Of a stretch of 64,000 bases of DNA, positions 10,790 through 21,689 are shown one piece after another (within the stretch, counting starts at the first letter, position 1; the number at the start of each line of letters is the position of its first letter). The stretch is from positions 4,124,696 through 4,188,695 of the forward strand of contig OZ025874.1 of NCBI GenBank assembly GCA_964019415.1. Reading direction: 5' to 3'. The notes below the pieces were generated by a model. That model was not told the origin of the DNA, searched no databases, and worked only from the letters and a program-made list of their open reading frames with translations. The translations under genes were made by a program, and so were the position numbers. Source of the DNA: Ianthella basta. Lineage: Eukaryota > Porifera > Demospongiae > Verongiida > Ianthellidae.

Positions 10790-11019
10790 ACCCGGCTACG
10801 ATCGAGAAGCCCACAGATCAAGAAGAGGCAATTTTAGACTTCTTAAAGGGACGCGATGTGTTCATTTCCCTCCCAACAGGGGCGGGCAAGTCTCTCTGCT
10901 TCACCACTCTTCCGTCCGCCTTGCTGCCTTACTCCAGCTTGGAAAAGCACGTTCAACACACGTACTGGTTACCACTTTCAGTTCCTGCAAGTCGAAGCCC
11001 GATCGTACACTTGGCCTGA
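10790..11019 (+). pseudogene. RecQ-like SF2 helicase N-terminal fragment
   Basis: The open frame has no ATG. It reads KPTDQEEAILDFLKGRDVF, then the Walker A motif LPTGAGKS (10870-10893) and LCFTTLP. The order Q-motif-like PTDQEEAI, then GRDVFISLPTGAGKS, is that of RecQ/DEAD-box SF2 helicases. The frame ends at TGA 11017-11019 soon after motif I, and motifs II-VI are not present downstream. Some animal DNA transposons (Academ type) are known to carry SF2 helicases, so this may be a transposon part. A host RecQ fragment is possible. Confidence 0.7.
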
Positions 11020-11136
11020 ACTAAGATTGACTAAAAAATGGCCACCATCCCATGTGACTGATCTTGCAGATTCTATTTCCTTTCTACGTCCCCACGATTC
11101 CTTTGATTTTCTTGATCGGGTCACCAAAGTTCCCTA

Positions 11137-14100
11137 ATGCCGGTTTGTTGTCGCTGTAACAGCAAAGGCATCTGCAAGGACTGTCCATGCTCCCGATCAG
11201 GGAAACATTGTGTCGACTGCCTACCCTTGAGGAAGCAACGCTGCGGCTTTGGGCAACAGGCCAACAGAGACAGTGTCATGGCGGAGCCTGTTCCCCAAGC
11301 TCAGCAGGGATGTAGAGGGGGAGGAACGGGGTGGGACATGTGGTGATGGGGCAGGGAGCGCAGAGGCTGAAAAGTCGAATGAAGTCACAGGAGTGAGTGA
11401 GCCAACCTTGCCTCCCTTTGTTGCTGCATGTTCCCCTGATCCTGCCTATGTGTGGGGTAGCCTTGACGGGCCCACAATGCGTGAGAGGGTCATTGCTAGC
11501 TACAACGAAGTCCTCCGCTGGAAGAGAAATGTTTTCAAGATCCCCTCCGGGAAGGTCGGGAAGGCTTTTGTTAGTGAGATGGCTAAGCTATTTCAGGCCT
11601 TTGCTGAAGAGACCAGAATCAAGTCATTTGCGCTCACTGCTGCCGCAGTCCTGCCAAATTTGCTACTCCAGAAACCACATGGGGGCTCGAAGACAAAGGA
11701 CCACGTCCAATGCCTGGAACGGAGACTGCGGCTGTGGCTCAACAGAGAGGTGGAAAGTTTGATGTCGGAGGCTCGCACAATCCAGCAACAGCTTGGGTCA
11801 TGGACGCCATCAGACAGAGGCATGGATGCTGCAAGGGCTTTTGCCAACTTAATGAAGAAGGGGAAGGTGAGAGATGCCCTACGAACCCTTTCAGAAGACT
11901 CCAAGGGCTCTCCTCTTCCCCTTGATCGTGTGTGCACGGCGGATGATGGTAGTGAGACTGTCAGAGACATACTTCGCAAGAAGTTCCCACCCAGAAGACA
12001 ACTGGTAGAAGCCTCACTCCCAACGGAGTCATCACAACAGCGCATACATCCCATTATCTTCGAGAGCATCACCGGCTCACTGATACGCACAACAGCACTA
12101 CACATCAGTGGTTCGGCAGGCCCTTCAGGGCTTGATGCGCAGGGGTGGAGGCGAATGTGCACCTCCTTTCATGATGCCTCCCAACTCTTATGTGATGCAG
12201 TCGCTGCAGTTGCCCGCCGCATATGCTCCACCCTGGTCGACCCTAACGCCCTCAGGGGTTTCACCTGCAGTAGACTCATAGCACTTGACAAGCAGCCTGG
12301 TGTCAGACCTATTGGTATAGGTGAAGTCTCAAGAAGGATAATCGCCAAGGCAGTGCTATCCGTCATCAAAGAGGACATCTTGAGGGCAGTGGGTATCAGG
12401 CAGCTATATATGTGTTGGCCAGCAGGCTGGCTGCGAGGCAGCCATTCATGCCCTAAGGAGCATCTTCGACCACCCCTCCACCGAGGCCATCTTGCTGATC
12501 GACGCGTCTAATGCATTTAACAACCTCAGCCGGAAAACAGCCCTCATCAACATCCAACACATGTGCCCCAGCCTTGCAACAATCCTGATTAACACCTACA
12601 GGAAAGACCCTGAATTCTACATCAAAGGTGAAGCCATCCTTTCCGCGGAAGGGACAACGCAGGGGGACCCACTTGCCATGGCAATGTTTGCCCTTGCCAT
12701 GGTCCCCCTAATCAACAAGCTTAGGGGCCAAGCACAACAGATTTGGTATGCTGACGACGCATCGGCTGGTGGCAAGATGAAAGAGCTCAGAGCCTGGTGG
12801 GACAAGATTACTGAGCTTGGGCCTGAGTATGGGTACTTTCCAAACCCTGCCAAGACCTGGCTGGTGGCGAAGGAGGATCACCTAGAGGCTGCCCAACACA
12901 TACTCGGGGAATCCGACATCCAGCTAACCACTCAGGGACGCCAGTATCTAGGGTCACCCATCGGTTCCAAGGAGTTCGTAGATCTGGCAGTGAGGGAGAA
13001 AGTAAACACCTGGGTGGCCGAAATCGAGAAACTGGCATCCATTGCAAGAACCCACCCTCATGCGGCATACGCCGCATACAGCCATGGGCTATGCCATAGA
13101 TGGAAGTTTATCTCGAGGACGACCCCCATTGACGAGGAACTGTTTGCACCACTGGAGGCAGCCATCCACAATCAACTCCTCCCATCCATCTCAGGCAAAC
13201 AGGACATTAGTGACATTATGAGAAAGGTCCTAGCATTGCCGACCCGCCATGGGGGACTTGGTTTGGCCAATCCCCAGGAGGAAGCTGCTCTGGAGTACAC
13301 TGCCTCGTGCTCCCTGTCAAGACCATTATGGGAACCCATTCTGCAGCAAGAGGGGAATGCCCCCCCCCCCCCAACTGTGATGCTGAACAGAAATGAGCCA
13401 AGACAAGTATCTCCCAACAGAGGTCAACACACATAGCCGAGGTAGCAGCGCAAGTGTTTGATGAAGCGTCTGCTGAACTGCGAAGGATGATTGAGCTTGC
13501 ATCCGAGAAAGGGGCATCTAGTTGGCTAGCCACACTGCCAATAGAAGAACATGGGTTCCACTTGAGCAAGACTGCGTTCTGGGACACAATCCACTTGAAG
13601 TATGGTTGGAAGCCTGAGCGAATGCCAGAAAAGTGCGTCTGTGGTGCACAGTACAACGTAGAGCGTGCGTTGACATGCCCCTGTGGTGGTTTCACCTTTA
13701 TCCACCACAATGAGATCAGGGACTTGACAGCAAGCCTGCTCTCAGAGGTATGCCATGGGGTATGGATTGAGCCAGATCTGCAGCCACTCACAGGTGAGAC
13801 CCTCTCACATCAAACTGCCAATCGCCAAGACAATGCCCAACTGGACATCCAGGCCCAGGGTTTCTGGGGGGAGAGATGACAGGATGCCTTCTTTGACGTC
13901 GGGGTGCTCAACCCGCATGCATCCAGCAACCGTCACTCCACCCCAGGTGCCTGTTATCGCAGACATGAGAGAGAGAAGAGAAGGTCCTATGAAGAGAGAA
14001 TCCGTGAGGTGGAGCATGGCTCCTTTACACCACTGGTGTTTTCAGCCACCGGAGGCATGGGGGTTGCAGCTGAGACCTTTTACAAACGCCTCGCGTCATT

Positions 14101-14210
14101 GATAAGTGAGAAGGACCTGAGATACGCAATCACGATGGGCTGGATTTGATGCACCATCAGCTTATCCCTGATCCGTTCAGCGGTGATGTGTGTGAGGGGC
14201 TCGAGATCCA
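11137..14210 (+). pseudogene. Cys-rich motif + reverse transcriptase + nuclease-like protein
   Basis: The N-terminus from ATG 11137 carries CCRCNSKGICKDCPCSRSGK and then CVDCLPLRKQRC, a CxC-like metal-binding motif. The main frame 11249-12420 includes LDKQPGVRPIGIGEVSRRI, an RT fingers element. The RT core is in 12420-13436: LLIDASNAFN (motif A), GTTQGDPLAM (motif B, about 12650-12680) and YADDA (motif C, 12747-12761). The C-terminal part (13454-14210) has CVCGAQYNVERALTCPCGGF, HHNEIRD, WIEPDLQPL, DNAQLDI and DAFFDVGVLNP. Conserved E/D positions there recall PD-(D/E)XK nucleases. The ending WI-CTISLSLIRSAVM follows one stop at 14147-14149. There are about four frame breaks or stops overall, one beside a ten-C run (13363-13372). 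The order differs from R2-type LINEs and from DIRS elements. The clade is unknown to me. Confidence 0.75.
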
Positions 14211-14362
14211 GCTACCACCACCCGATCAGCCCTGCCAGCTCGCCTGTCGATCTTGTAGCTAGGGAGGGCAGAGTACCAAGGTGGTAGCTAATCAGAACTA
14301 ACTGAGACAGTCGTAATGTATTGTATTGCCTGTGACTCACTCTATAGTATTGCTCAGTTCCG

Positions 14363-14401
14363 TGCAATATGGCGGCCGGAAGTGGGCTGGGACGAGACTA
14401 G
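14363..14401. repeat. Right terminal inverted repeat of the 4.84 kb block
   Basis: Complement of 9565-9603. It ends ctgggacgagactag at 14401 and is followed by gaaggcacgg. Confidence 0.85.
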
Positions 14402-14529
14402 GAAGGCACGGCTGTTTCGAATAGCGACAGTAACGATTAGTTCACACCTATTCGACCAATCAGATGCGTTTGGCAGGAATTCCTGCTAATAGTATTCATT
14501 GGCTAAGGAGCCTTAGTTACGCAAGAGTT

Positions 14530-14632
14530 AGTCTGGCTAGCTAGACCGTCCCTAAGCGCCCAGGCGCGGAAGGCGCGAAAGGAAGGGACGGTCTAGCTGG
14601 CGTTTATTAGGGACGGTCTAGCTAGCCAGACT
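14530..14632. repeat. Complete 103-bp MITE with 24-bp perfect terminal inverted repeats
   Basis: The left end agtctggctagctagaccgt (14530 on, 24 bases to 14553) and its perfect complement (14609-14632) enclose a GC-rich core, aagcgcccaggcgcg. An extra internal copy of the arm, aagggacggtctagctgg, lies at 14583-14600. Related ends occur at 9510 and 16039-16102. There is no transposase inside, so it is non-autonomous. Confidence 0.85.
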
Positions 14633-14993
14633 ACTCAAGAGTGGGTCTTCGCTGTGGCTGTGCTCTGGCTTTGGTGACTGACGAGGGCTCGAAGCTCAGC
14701 TGTCCCTCACTCTATTCCTCTCTTGGATCACTTTCTGGCTGGAGATCGACCGACCGACCGCGGAGAGAGTTGCAATGGGCCATTCGCTCGTTTAAAACTT
14801 GAGAAGAACGCACCAGCAGTGGTATCTCGCAACGTGCGCTTCCTTGCCTCACGCCGGTTCAGAATGCTAGAGCACTGTTGATAGCGAGCGAGACAACCTT
14901 CTTCCTTGGTTGGATGATGAGTAGTTGTAGTGTACCCTCTCGCCCGACGTATGGTTCGCTTCGGCCAAATGGCCCAACGCGCAGAGTTTACTA
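14633..14993. other. GC-rich intergenic stretch
   Basis: Contains cgaccgaccgaccg (14747-14760) and several CpGs, with no coding frame that I recognise. It could be part of an upstream promoter region, but no start site is evident. Confidence 0.3.
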
Positions 14994-15963
14994 GGGTAAT
15001 TACGCCATTTCCCGGACAGCTAACGATAAACCAGCGAGAAAAGTCAGGAAAGGGTGTAAATCAGAAGAAAAACCGCTTATATTTACTGGAAAAACATCTG
15101 TTCCTCTAGAGGTGGCGAGAAAACTAGTCGTTTTGTCGAGATCGCCTAGCGACACCTTCCTCAGTAGCTCCCGCCATTTCCCCTACTCCCGGACAATTTT
15201 CCTAAAGTGGGACAGGCATTAGAAATTACGGCGCTTTCATTTAAACTTCGTTCAAGTGGATAAGATCGGTAATACAGCCATGGATCAACATTCAGCACAC
15301 TTCCAAAAGGACTGAACAAGGTTGCTAGAGTCAGATAGTCCTACACAACAAAGATGATGCCATTTGGAACAACTGTCACAGCAAATCCAAGTGCCCTCTT
15401 CATTAGTTCCACAGGTGGTGCAAAAACCTTCGTCTGACTCTCCGGTATCAATCTCCACATGTATGTCTGCCTTCACTGCCTAGCTATCGTCTGTGAATTG
15501 AAATCAGCAACCAGAGTATGAATATTTTGCTGCTGTCCAACTATTGGCAACTGCAGTGACTAATATGTATTGAATTTTACTAACTTCTCTCAAGCACAGA
15601 AGTTAGTTTCTATTGCAGCGCATGCAGTTCGATCACCAATGAGTTCAATGTATCTTTCCGTATATAAGCAGATCCGGCCAACCGCTCGAATTTGGCGCGC
15701 AATCGAAGATAGTGCAATTCTTAGCTCCTCCTACTTCCTGTCAATTCTTGACGCTCAGGAAGAGATAGGGGAGAAGGAATCAGTGTCCAGCCGCCGAACG
15801 AAGGACACTCGTCCCGTTTTGGCTGCGGATTCTTAAACCCTGCTAGTGCAAGTATCAACCAAGCGTGGCGTTAGCTGGAAGTCTTGCCTGTCTGTTTCGT
15901 GCGACGTACATTTGTGCAGAGTGTCCGGGTATTGGCGCTGTCCCGGAAATGGCGTAGCTACCC
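14994..15963. mobile_element. 970-bp inverted-repeat element carrying a PHD finger
   Basis: The left end gggtaattacgccatttccc (27 bases, 14994-15020) pairs with 15937-15963 with about four mismatches. A related internal motif, cgccatttcccctactcccgg, begins at 15172. The minus strand encodes a PHD finger (15285-15476). No transposase motif is seen, so this is a non-autonomous or internally deleted DNA element. Confidence 0.6.
15285..15476 (-). pseudogene. PHD finger, C-terminal exon-like fragment
   Basis: Sixty-four codons end at a stop (15285-15287). C-x2-C (CTTC), then TWICCDSCSKWHHLCCVGL, and finally FWKCAEC form a complete C4HC3 PHD zinc finger with the Trp before the last Cys pair. PHD fingers bind histone H3 tails. 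The upstream border on the minus strand reads ctag followed by gcagtgaag, compatible with a splice acceptor, so this may be the last exon of a protein whose other exons are missing. It lies wholly inside the 14994-15963 inverted-repeat element. It may be a captured host exon or the tail of a transposon protein. Confidence 0.7.
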
Positions 15964-16038
15964 GAAATTGCTTATGAGTTGCACAATACAATAGGTGTGT
16001 GTTTGATAATGCGAAGGTGCGAACTAATCGTGACTGCC

Positions 16039-16102
16039 GCTAGACCGTCCCTCCCATTCATCGCCCCTGGCGCGTAGATGTGACGGTCTAGCAAGCCAGA
16101 CT
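16039..16102. repeat. Degenerate agtctgg-type MITE just before the UNC-93-like gene
   Basis: gctagaccgtccctc at 16039-16053 and tgacggtctagcaagccaga at 16081-16100 match the arms of the 103-bp MITE at 14530-14632. It ends 14 bases before the ATG at 16117, so it forms the 5'UTR or proximal promoter of that gene model. Confidence 0.7.
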
Positions 16103-16116
16103 AAGGGTGGAAGGAG

Positions 16117-19100
16117 ATGGAGATTAATCTGCTGGGTACGAAGGGACACTACACGGTGAGGGATGGCGCCCAACATGTTCCCAAGCGAAGCATTGTAGCC
16201 TCCTACGTAAAGATCGTTGGTTTTGCCATAGGTTGTCTACTGGTCAGCTCCACCTTCTTGGTTCTGAGCAGCTTGACGACCTCCTTCAACGCGGAGCTAG
16301 GTTCCTTCTCACTGGCCGCCGTCTTCTTCGGATTTCTATTATCTCAGTTCATCACCCCTTCTCTTATAGACGTCTTGGGAGCTAAATCATGTGCCATGGG
16401 AAGCGGCTGCTGTATACTGATCTACTCAATCAGCTATTTCTACCCTACTTGGTATACCCTCATACCATCCTCACTAGTTAAGGGTCTTGGCTATGGCCTT
16501 CTCTACGCGGCATCAGGGACTATCAAGAACGATGAAGTGTGGAAATGTGTTGAGCGCTTCAAGGTTGATCCAGTGACCTACCAGGGAAGATTCAGTGGGA
16601 CCATTGTTGGTTTTGAACTTGGTTTGTCATCACTTCTATCTGGAGTCATTACCATTGTCATTCTTTCATTTAATAGTGAGTCAGTGTATATATCAGTGTC
16701 ACGTGTCAGTTGCACAGTACTGAACAGTAGCAACACAACTCAATCTCCCTCACTGGTTTCACCTACGGCTTATTACACATTGGTAACTACCATGGTAGTT
16801 ACTTCCCTTGCCTCTCTTATAACCTTTTCCATTGTGAGGGGTGCTACTTACCACCAGTGCAATGTGTGTTCTTTTGGGTTGAAAGAAGCTCTCCGCAGCA
16901 CTGCCACTTATGTGGTGAAGGTGTTCAAGCAAGCCTCCACTCCAGAGTATGGACTAGTGTTGCCACTTAGACTGAGTCAAGGATTTGCCTCTGGCTATGC
17001 TTATGGAGTGTTTACAAAGGTTAGCTCTAGTCAACTCTGTATCTACATATGTATGCAAATATTAGCATGTATGCACATCGATCACTGTATACCTTTTATA
17101 GATTAGTGTTGCAGTATTGCCTTTCTTTCTTCCAGATGTATGTCACAGAGTGTGTTGGAGTTGAGTTTGTGGGTATATTTGTCATTGTGATGGGTGTAGC
17201 TACGGCACTGGGTAGCTTTGGCAGCGGCTGGCTAATGCGGTACACCACCAGCTACATGATGGTGTTGGTGTGCGTTGGTGGACTAGAAGTAGGGTCCTTG
17301 ATCTTTCTGATTGTGTGGGAGCGCCAGCCAAGCCTTGAAGTGATCATTGCTATTCCAGCCATCATTGGTCTCTGCTACGGACTCAATGCTACAGTAGCAC
17401 TTGGTGAGTGTCGGCATTGACATGTTTTGTCTGACCATTGCAATAGATTACATTAAAAGCTAATGGATGATGAAACACTTGGACACTATACACGATCGGT
17501 ATCAGACGTCACGCTCGTGACGTCTATTTAGGAATGTGCCCGGTTCAAAATGGCGTCCCTATCTTAATGTATTAGGGCGCTTCAGTGAAACTAGCCAAAC
17601 GGCAGTGGCAAAGAACAATTAAAGGCCACAGATAGGCTTCTTTTGCTGTATTGACGACGGCAGTGTGCCCAAAGGCAACATGGAATGCACGTAAGAGAAA
17701 AGCGTCATAGGCTGCTCGTACCCTATTTTCTCTTTTCATATTATTCTTGTTCTCCTTCCCACCGAATATTTGCACGCTCCTAGCGCACGACACAGAGCAC
17801 CTACGGACCCAAGTCGTGTACCAGGACTTACGTACTCAGGTGTATTAAGGACAGGTGCCAAGGTATTGTGCAATAATTTAGCATGCTCTGGAAAGTGCTC
17901 GTTTTGCTTCTGCAGACTGGCTTTGCTTATCTTCTTCTTTCTGACAGTAGAGGAATGGTATAGTGACGATTGTGTAGAAAATTGTGAAGATGTGGAGAAG
18001 TCTTTACCCCATAAAGCTCCGCATTCTTGTACCCGTTTTTCGAACAAAAACGGAAAACACGCATAGGAAAGCTACTTCACCGGCATATATATCATATTCG
18101 CTTTTTCCGCACCAACTCACTGTGTTCTATCATCTGACCATAGTGCTTCTCTCTGCAATTCGCCTACACCGAGTTATTGCCATTTTGGCTCCAAACGGAA
18201 GTACTTTTCAAGTACAAAACAGCATGTAACTTCACCATCAGAGCCTCTGGAAACAAGCACCGTGGTCAAAATGCCTCATACATTACTTCCTACCGCTAAA
18301 GAGTTCAAATGGCTCCCTGCAAGGCCTTCCTCCTATGCGTGTCGGGCGCACTTCCGAAGAAAGCTACGTAGGACTAAAAGCTGCCATTTCTATGTACAAT
18401 TTTTATGTGACTGTTGTGTATGTTAACTACATACAGGTCACGAGAACAGGAAGTTTATAAAATTGTTATATTCATTTACATAGCAGTCTGTGTTAAGTAA
18501 ACAAAGGGCGTAACTTTCACAGGAAGCCCAGCAGCTGGGTACCAGGCCTTAATGCGCCTGAGTACCCAGGTCAAGGACTAGGATCTGAGCGCCGGTGGCA
18601 ATTCGATAAGTATAGCCCTGGAGCGGGCAGGAAATTTGTCCTCCCCGTGTACTAAAGATACCCCAATACCGCCATTTTGTTGCTCTGGTATACCGTACAA
18701 TACACAGCCCGCTTCATCTAAAAGTGGCGTAATTGTGCTCGATGCTCTACACAATTTTCAGCTAATTTAAGGAAGGGGTTTTAGTCAGCGCTGGTATCAA
18801 TCTGATGTAACCATAGTCCGTTGGAAATGCAAAAACTGTACATACAAGTGTATGAAGAATTCTTTAGAATCAAAGGGATTTAGGAATGGCCAGCAGAAAA
18901 AGCATAGAAACAAGCAACAGTAATTCAACACCATGATGAACCACATTGCCGTGAAGTTCACTATGCATTCCTAATTTCCTTGTAGCTACATGGGACTGGC
19001 TAGCTAGACATTTGGGCCCATGTAGCTGTACAAGGAAATTAGGAATGCATAGCGAACTTCACTGCAATGTGGTTCATCCGGTGTTGAGTTACTGTTGCTT

Positions 19101-19516
19101 GTTTCTATGCTTTTTCTGCTGGCCATTCCTAAATCCCTTTTGATTCTAAAGGATTTTTCATACACTTGTATTATTGTGTGGTTCAAGGGCCTTGGCAAGA
19201 TTGGATATGCAGATATATGTGATAGAGGGAGATGGGGCGCTAAATCTTGTATGCAGAGTTTTCATGATGACTAGCATTTGTATGAGGATACACAGACAGA
19301 AATAGTTTTGTGAATATAATGTATCTCAAATTCTGTTTTGATCAACTCCAGTAACGATAATTTAATCAACAGTATAGCTGAATAGCTGTTACTACGTGTG
19401 CTTCTTGCTGTCGTTACCACATTTTGCATACACAGTTGGCTTCATGCATGTAGTCAAATAGCTGTACAGCACTTTTGCTTTTCTGTATGCATGTATGGAC
19501 ACATCCAGCCTCTGTG

Positions 19517-19610
<94 letters not shown>

Positions 19611-21171
19611 CAAATTCATGCTTCTTTGAACATGAATTTGAAGACTGGTCACACTGCAGCCATATCTTTTGGATAGATGAGAAGGGAGGAGAGGGGTTAA
19701 CTGCTGTTATACCTCACACTCTTCTCACTTGCATTGCATGCTGGTAATTTGCTGATACATACATGCATACATAATCTGCTGGTGGATGACTGAAAGGTAC
19801 TTCATCAGTGCTATTGTAGTGTGTGCTCGTACTTAGCATGCTTTTGGCCATTACCACTTATTATTTCCTGTATGTTACTTCCTTCCTTCCAGTATTACAC
19901 ACACATCACGTGACTGTCATTGTGCCTTGTGCAAACAATGCCTTTTATTCCTGTGTTGTTCTTTGTATGCACGCTATATTATTCTGGTGCATGCAATTTG
20001 ATTGATCACTATTGCAACTTGATCTGGATCCCTTACTGTAACAACCGTTACACTATAAGTGCATCAATAAGCATTGGACAAAGGCCAAAATGTGATTCGT
20101 GAATAGGATTTTCGCAGATAAAACTTTTGCGAATTTGGCCAAATCATGAAAAATGCAAATGTTTAACCTTGCAAATTTTTTCTGCTGTGTGGTATGTCTC
20201 ACAAGGTCATGGAATCTCAATTAGAGTTAAGTTTAGCATCAGTATCTGGGCCATCTGCATAATTAGTCCTTCTGCCATGCACTGTAATTACTGCACACGG
20301 CCTAGGAATGAGGCTGGGATCAGTGACACGTTCAGCGCAGATGTGTTGAATGTGATAATCTTATACTGTGTCTGGCTTTAATGGCTGGATGCCTTCAGGA
20401 TGTATAATGCTGCCAGCTGCCATATTTCGTTACAATTTAACTGTATGCAGACGTATGCTATACTGTTCTTGCACTGAGTCACTTATTCATACCTGTCTGC
20501 ACTTGCAGCCTACAGTGGTACTGCTCCTGGGGATAACAAGATTGGATATAGTATACTTGTTATTGAGCACACAGGGGCAACGGCTGTGCAGCACTTTATA
20601 TCTGAGGTCATCTCTGCAGAAGCAAATCTCTTTGTAATACTGGTTATCACCATTTTAGCAGTGCCACTGTTTACTATAGCTGACATCCACTATGGGTCTG
20701 GAACCAGCAGGAACATTTGTGGCAAGAAGAAACTGGCAGTGGTGGACAACACAGACATCCAGAGCAAGCCTGTTAGCAGTATGCACAGCAAGGAGAAAGG
20801 TGTGAACATATATGCATGCCCATGATATGCTGCATGTGTGTTGAGCTCTATGACTACTGTGCTGCCTATAAATGCAATAGGTGGCCATAGCAAGATGAGA
20901 AGGGAATCTGCTACCCTATTGGTTGAGAATGGCCGAGACAGTAAATGTAAGCATACTGTACAGATATAGATATATAGTGCATGTACCTCAATGTGTATTT
21001 TGATATCAAGTGTGTATATATATGTGTGTGCACTTGTTTACATAAAGTAGCTATATAGCAAGCCAGAGAACATAGCTTGCTAGGTTAATATAGCTATTAG
21101 CCTTCACTTTAATTCTTGTCTTGTGTGCAGTGTCCATGAATGGTAACACATCCAGTTCACCAAATAGCTAA
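16117..21171 (+). CDS. UNC-93-like major facilitator membrane protein
   Basis: Exons 16117-17019, 17136-17403, 20509-20799, 20881-20946 and 21131-21171 join in frame to 522 residues. The first exon has hydrophobic segments at about residues 31-53, 63-85, 88-108, 112-134, 161-185 and 217-240. GSFSLAAVFFGFLLSQF, PSLIDVLGAK and FYPTWYTLIPSSLVKGLGYG follow the UNC-93 N-terminal pattern, including the PxWYxLIP segment. Further membrane segments follow in exons 2-3 (VGIFVIVMGVATALGSFGSG; NLFVILVITILAVPLFTIAD), then a hydrophilic tail. UNC-93 relatives act as transporters, channel regulators or receptor chaperones; the substrate here is not predictable. Intron 2 is 3.1 kb and full of repeats. The start is the first ATG of an open frame, but sits 14 bases after a MITE, so an upstream non-coding exon is possible. 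Confidence 0.82.
17504..17525. repeat. 22-base palindrome with paired GACGTCAC half sites
   Basis: agacgtcac, gctc, gtgacgtct: nine-base perfect arms around a four-base centre, about 100 bases into intron 2 of the UNC-93-like gene. Each arm contains GACGTCA, a CRE-type site. It could be an intronic regulatory site or the core of a small repeat. Confidence 0.5.
18842..19171. mobile_element. 330-bp foldback element in UNC-93-like intron 2
   Basis: The arms, 18842-18993 and 19017-19171, are long inverted repeats of about 150 bases with a few small differences and a 23-base loop. They start atacaagtgtatgaa. No coding capacity; a long-hairpin MITE. Confidence 0.88.
19519..19610. repeat. (TG)n microsatellite in UNC-93-like intron 2
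   Basis: About 90 bases of uninterrupted TG repeat. It explains the Cys-Val frames in the region. Confidence 0.97.
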
Positions 21172-21689
21172 TGGAAGAAGAGAATCAACGGCATGCTTAG
21201 ATTAGTCACAGTGCATGTGTTTCTTAAATTGTTCTTCAAAGATTTATGAATGCATGGCTGTGAGAGTCAGTGAATGATAGCTATATTATATCGGACAGCA
21301 CGGTATTGCTGTGTAATAGTGCATATAGTCTAGTATATGTATCGGATTGTGGTGGGTGGTTGTAAGCTGTAGATACAACATGAAATTAGCACTATGTATT
21401 CCTGTATCCATATATATACATGCATGAGGAAGTGCCTCGTAGCCAGTCTCTATTAATTCCATTCCAACTTTTGCTCGGGGAAGTGGGAATTGAAATAGGG
21501 ACTGGGTACAAGGCTAGAAGTGTCAGTATGTTTACACTATGCATTGCTAACCTTAGCTTCAGGATTGTTAATTAGTTGGGCCGGTGTCATAAAACTTTGG
21601 GGCCTGGGGTCCGCATTTTTTGGGGGGAGGGCATTCTTACATGACACTGGACCCATCACATGGCCTAATTGCAGCACCAACGAAGGCTA
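21172..21689. other. UNC-93-like 3'UTR and intergenic DNA
   Basis: AT-rich sequence after the stop codon. No gene recognised and no canonical AATAAA is obvious near the stop. Confidence 0.4.

Larger units (their letters stand above)
9565..14401. mobile_element. 4.84 kb inverted-repeat-bounded block with helicase relic, Cys-rich motif, RT and nuclease-like domain
   Basis: The ends are inverted repeats of 39 bases (9565-9603 and 14363-14401), 33 of them perfect, starting ctagtctcgtcccagcccac. Immediate flanks are gaaggga and gaaggca, a possible 7-bp target duplication with one change. Inside, in order: a LINE 3' fragment (9720-10640), a helicase Walker-A segment, a Cys-rich motif, a long RT frame and a C-terminal domain with nuclease-like spacing of acidic residues. 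Terminal inverted repeats are normal for DNA transposons and not for LINEs, so the combination is odd. I cannot say whether the RT gene belongs to the mobile unit or was captured by it. Confidence 0.6.

Noticed and set aside
11593-12162. 189-codon minus-strand frame
   Set aside because: Shadow of the plus-strand RT-family protein, which has clear motif support.
14527-14640. Direct repeat caagagt on both sides of the 103-bp MITE as a target duplication
   Set aside because: The right copy is three bases away from the inverted repeat end, so it does not fit an exact target duplication.
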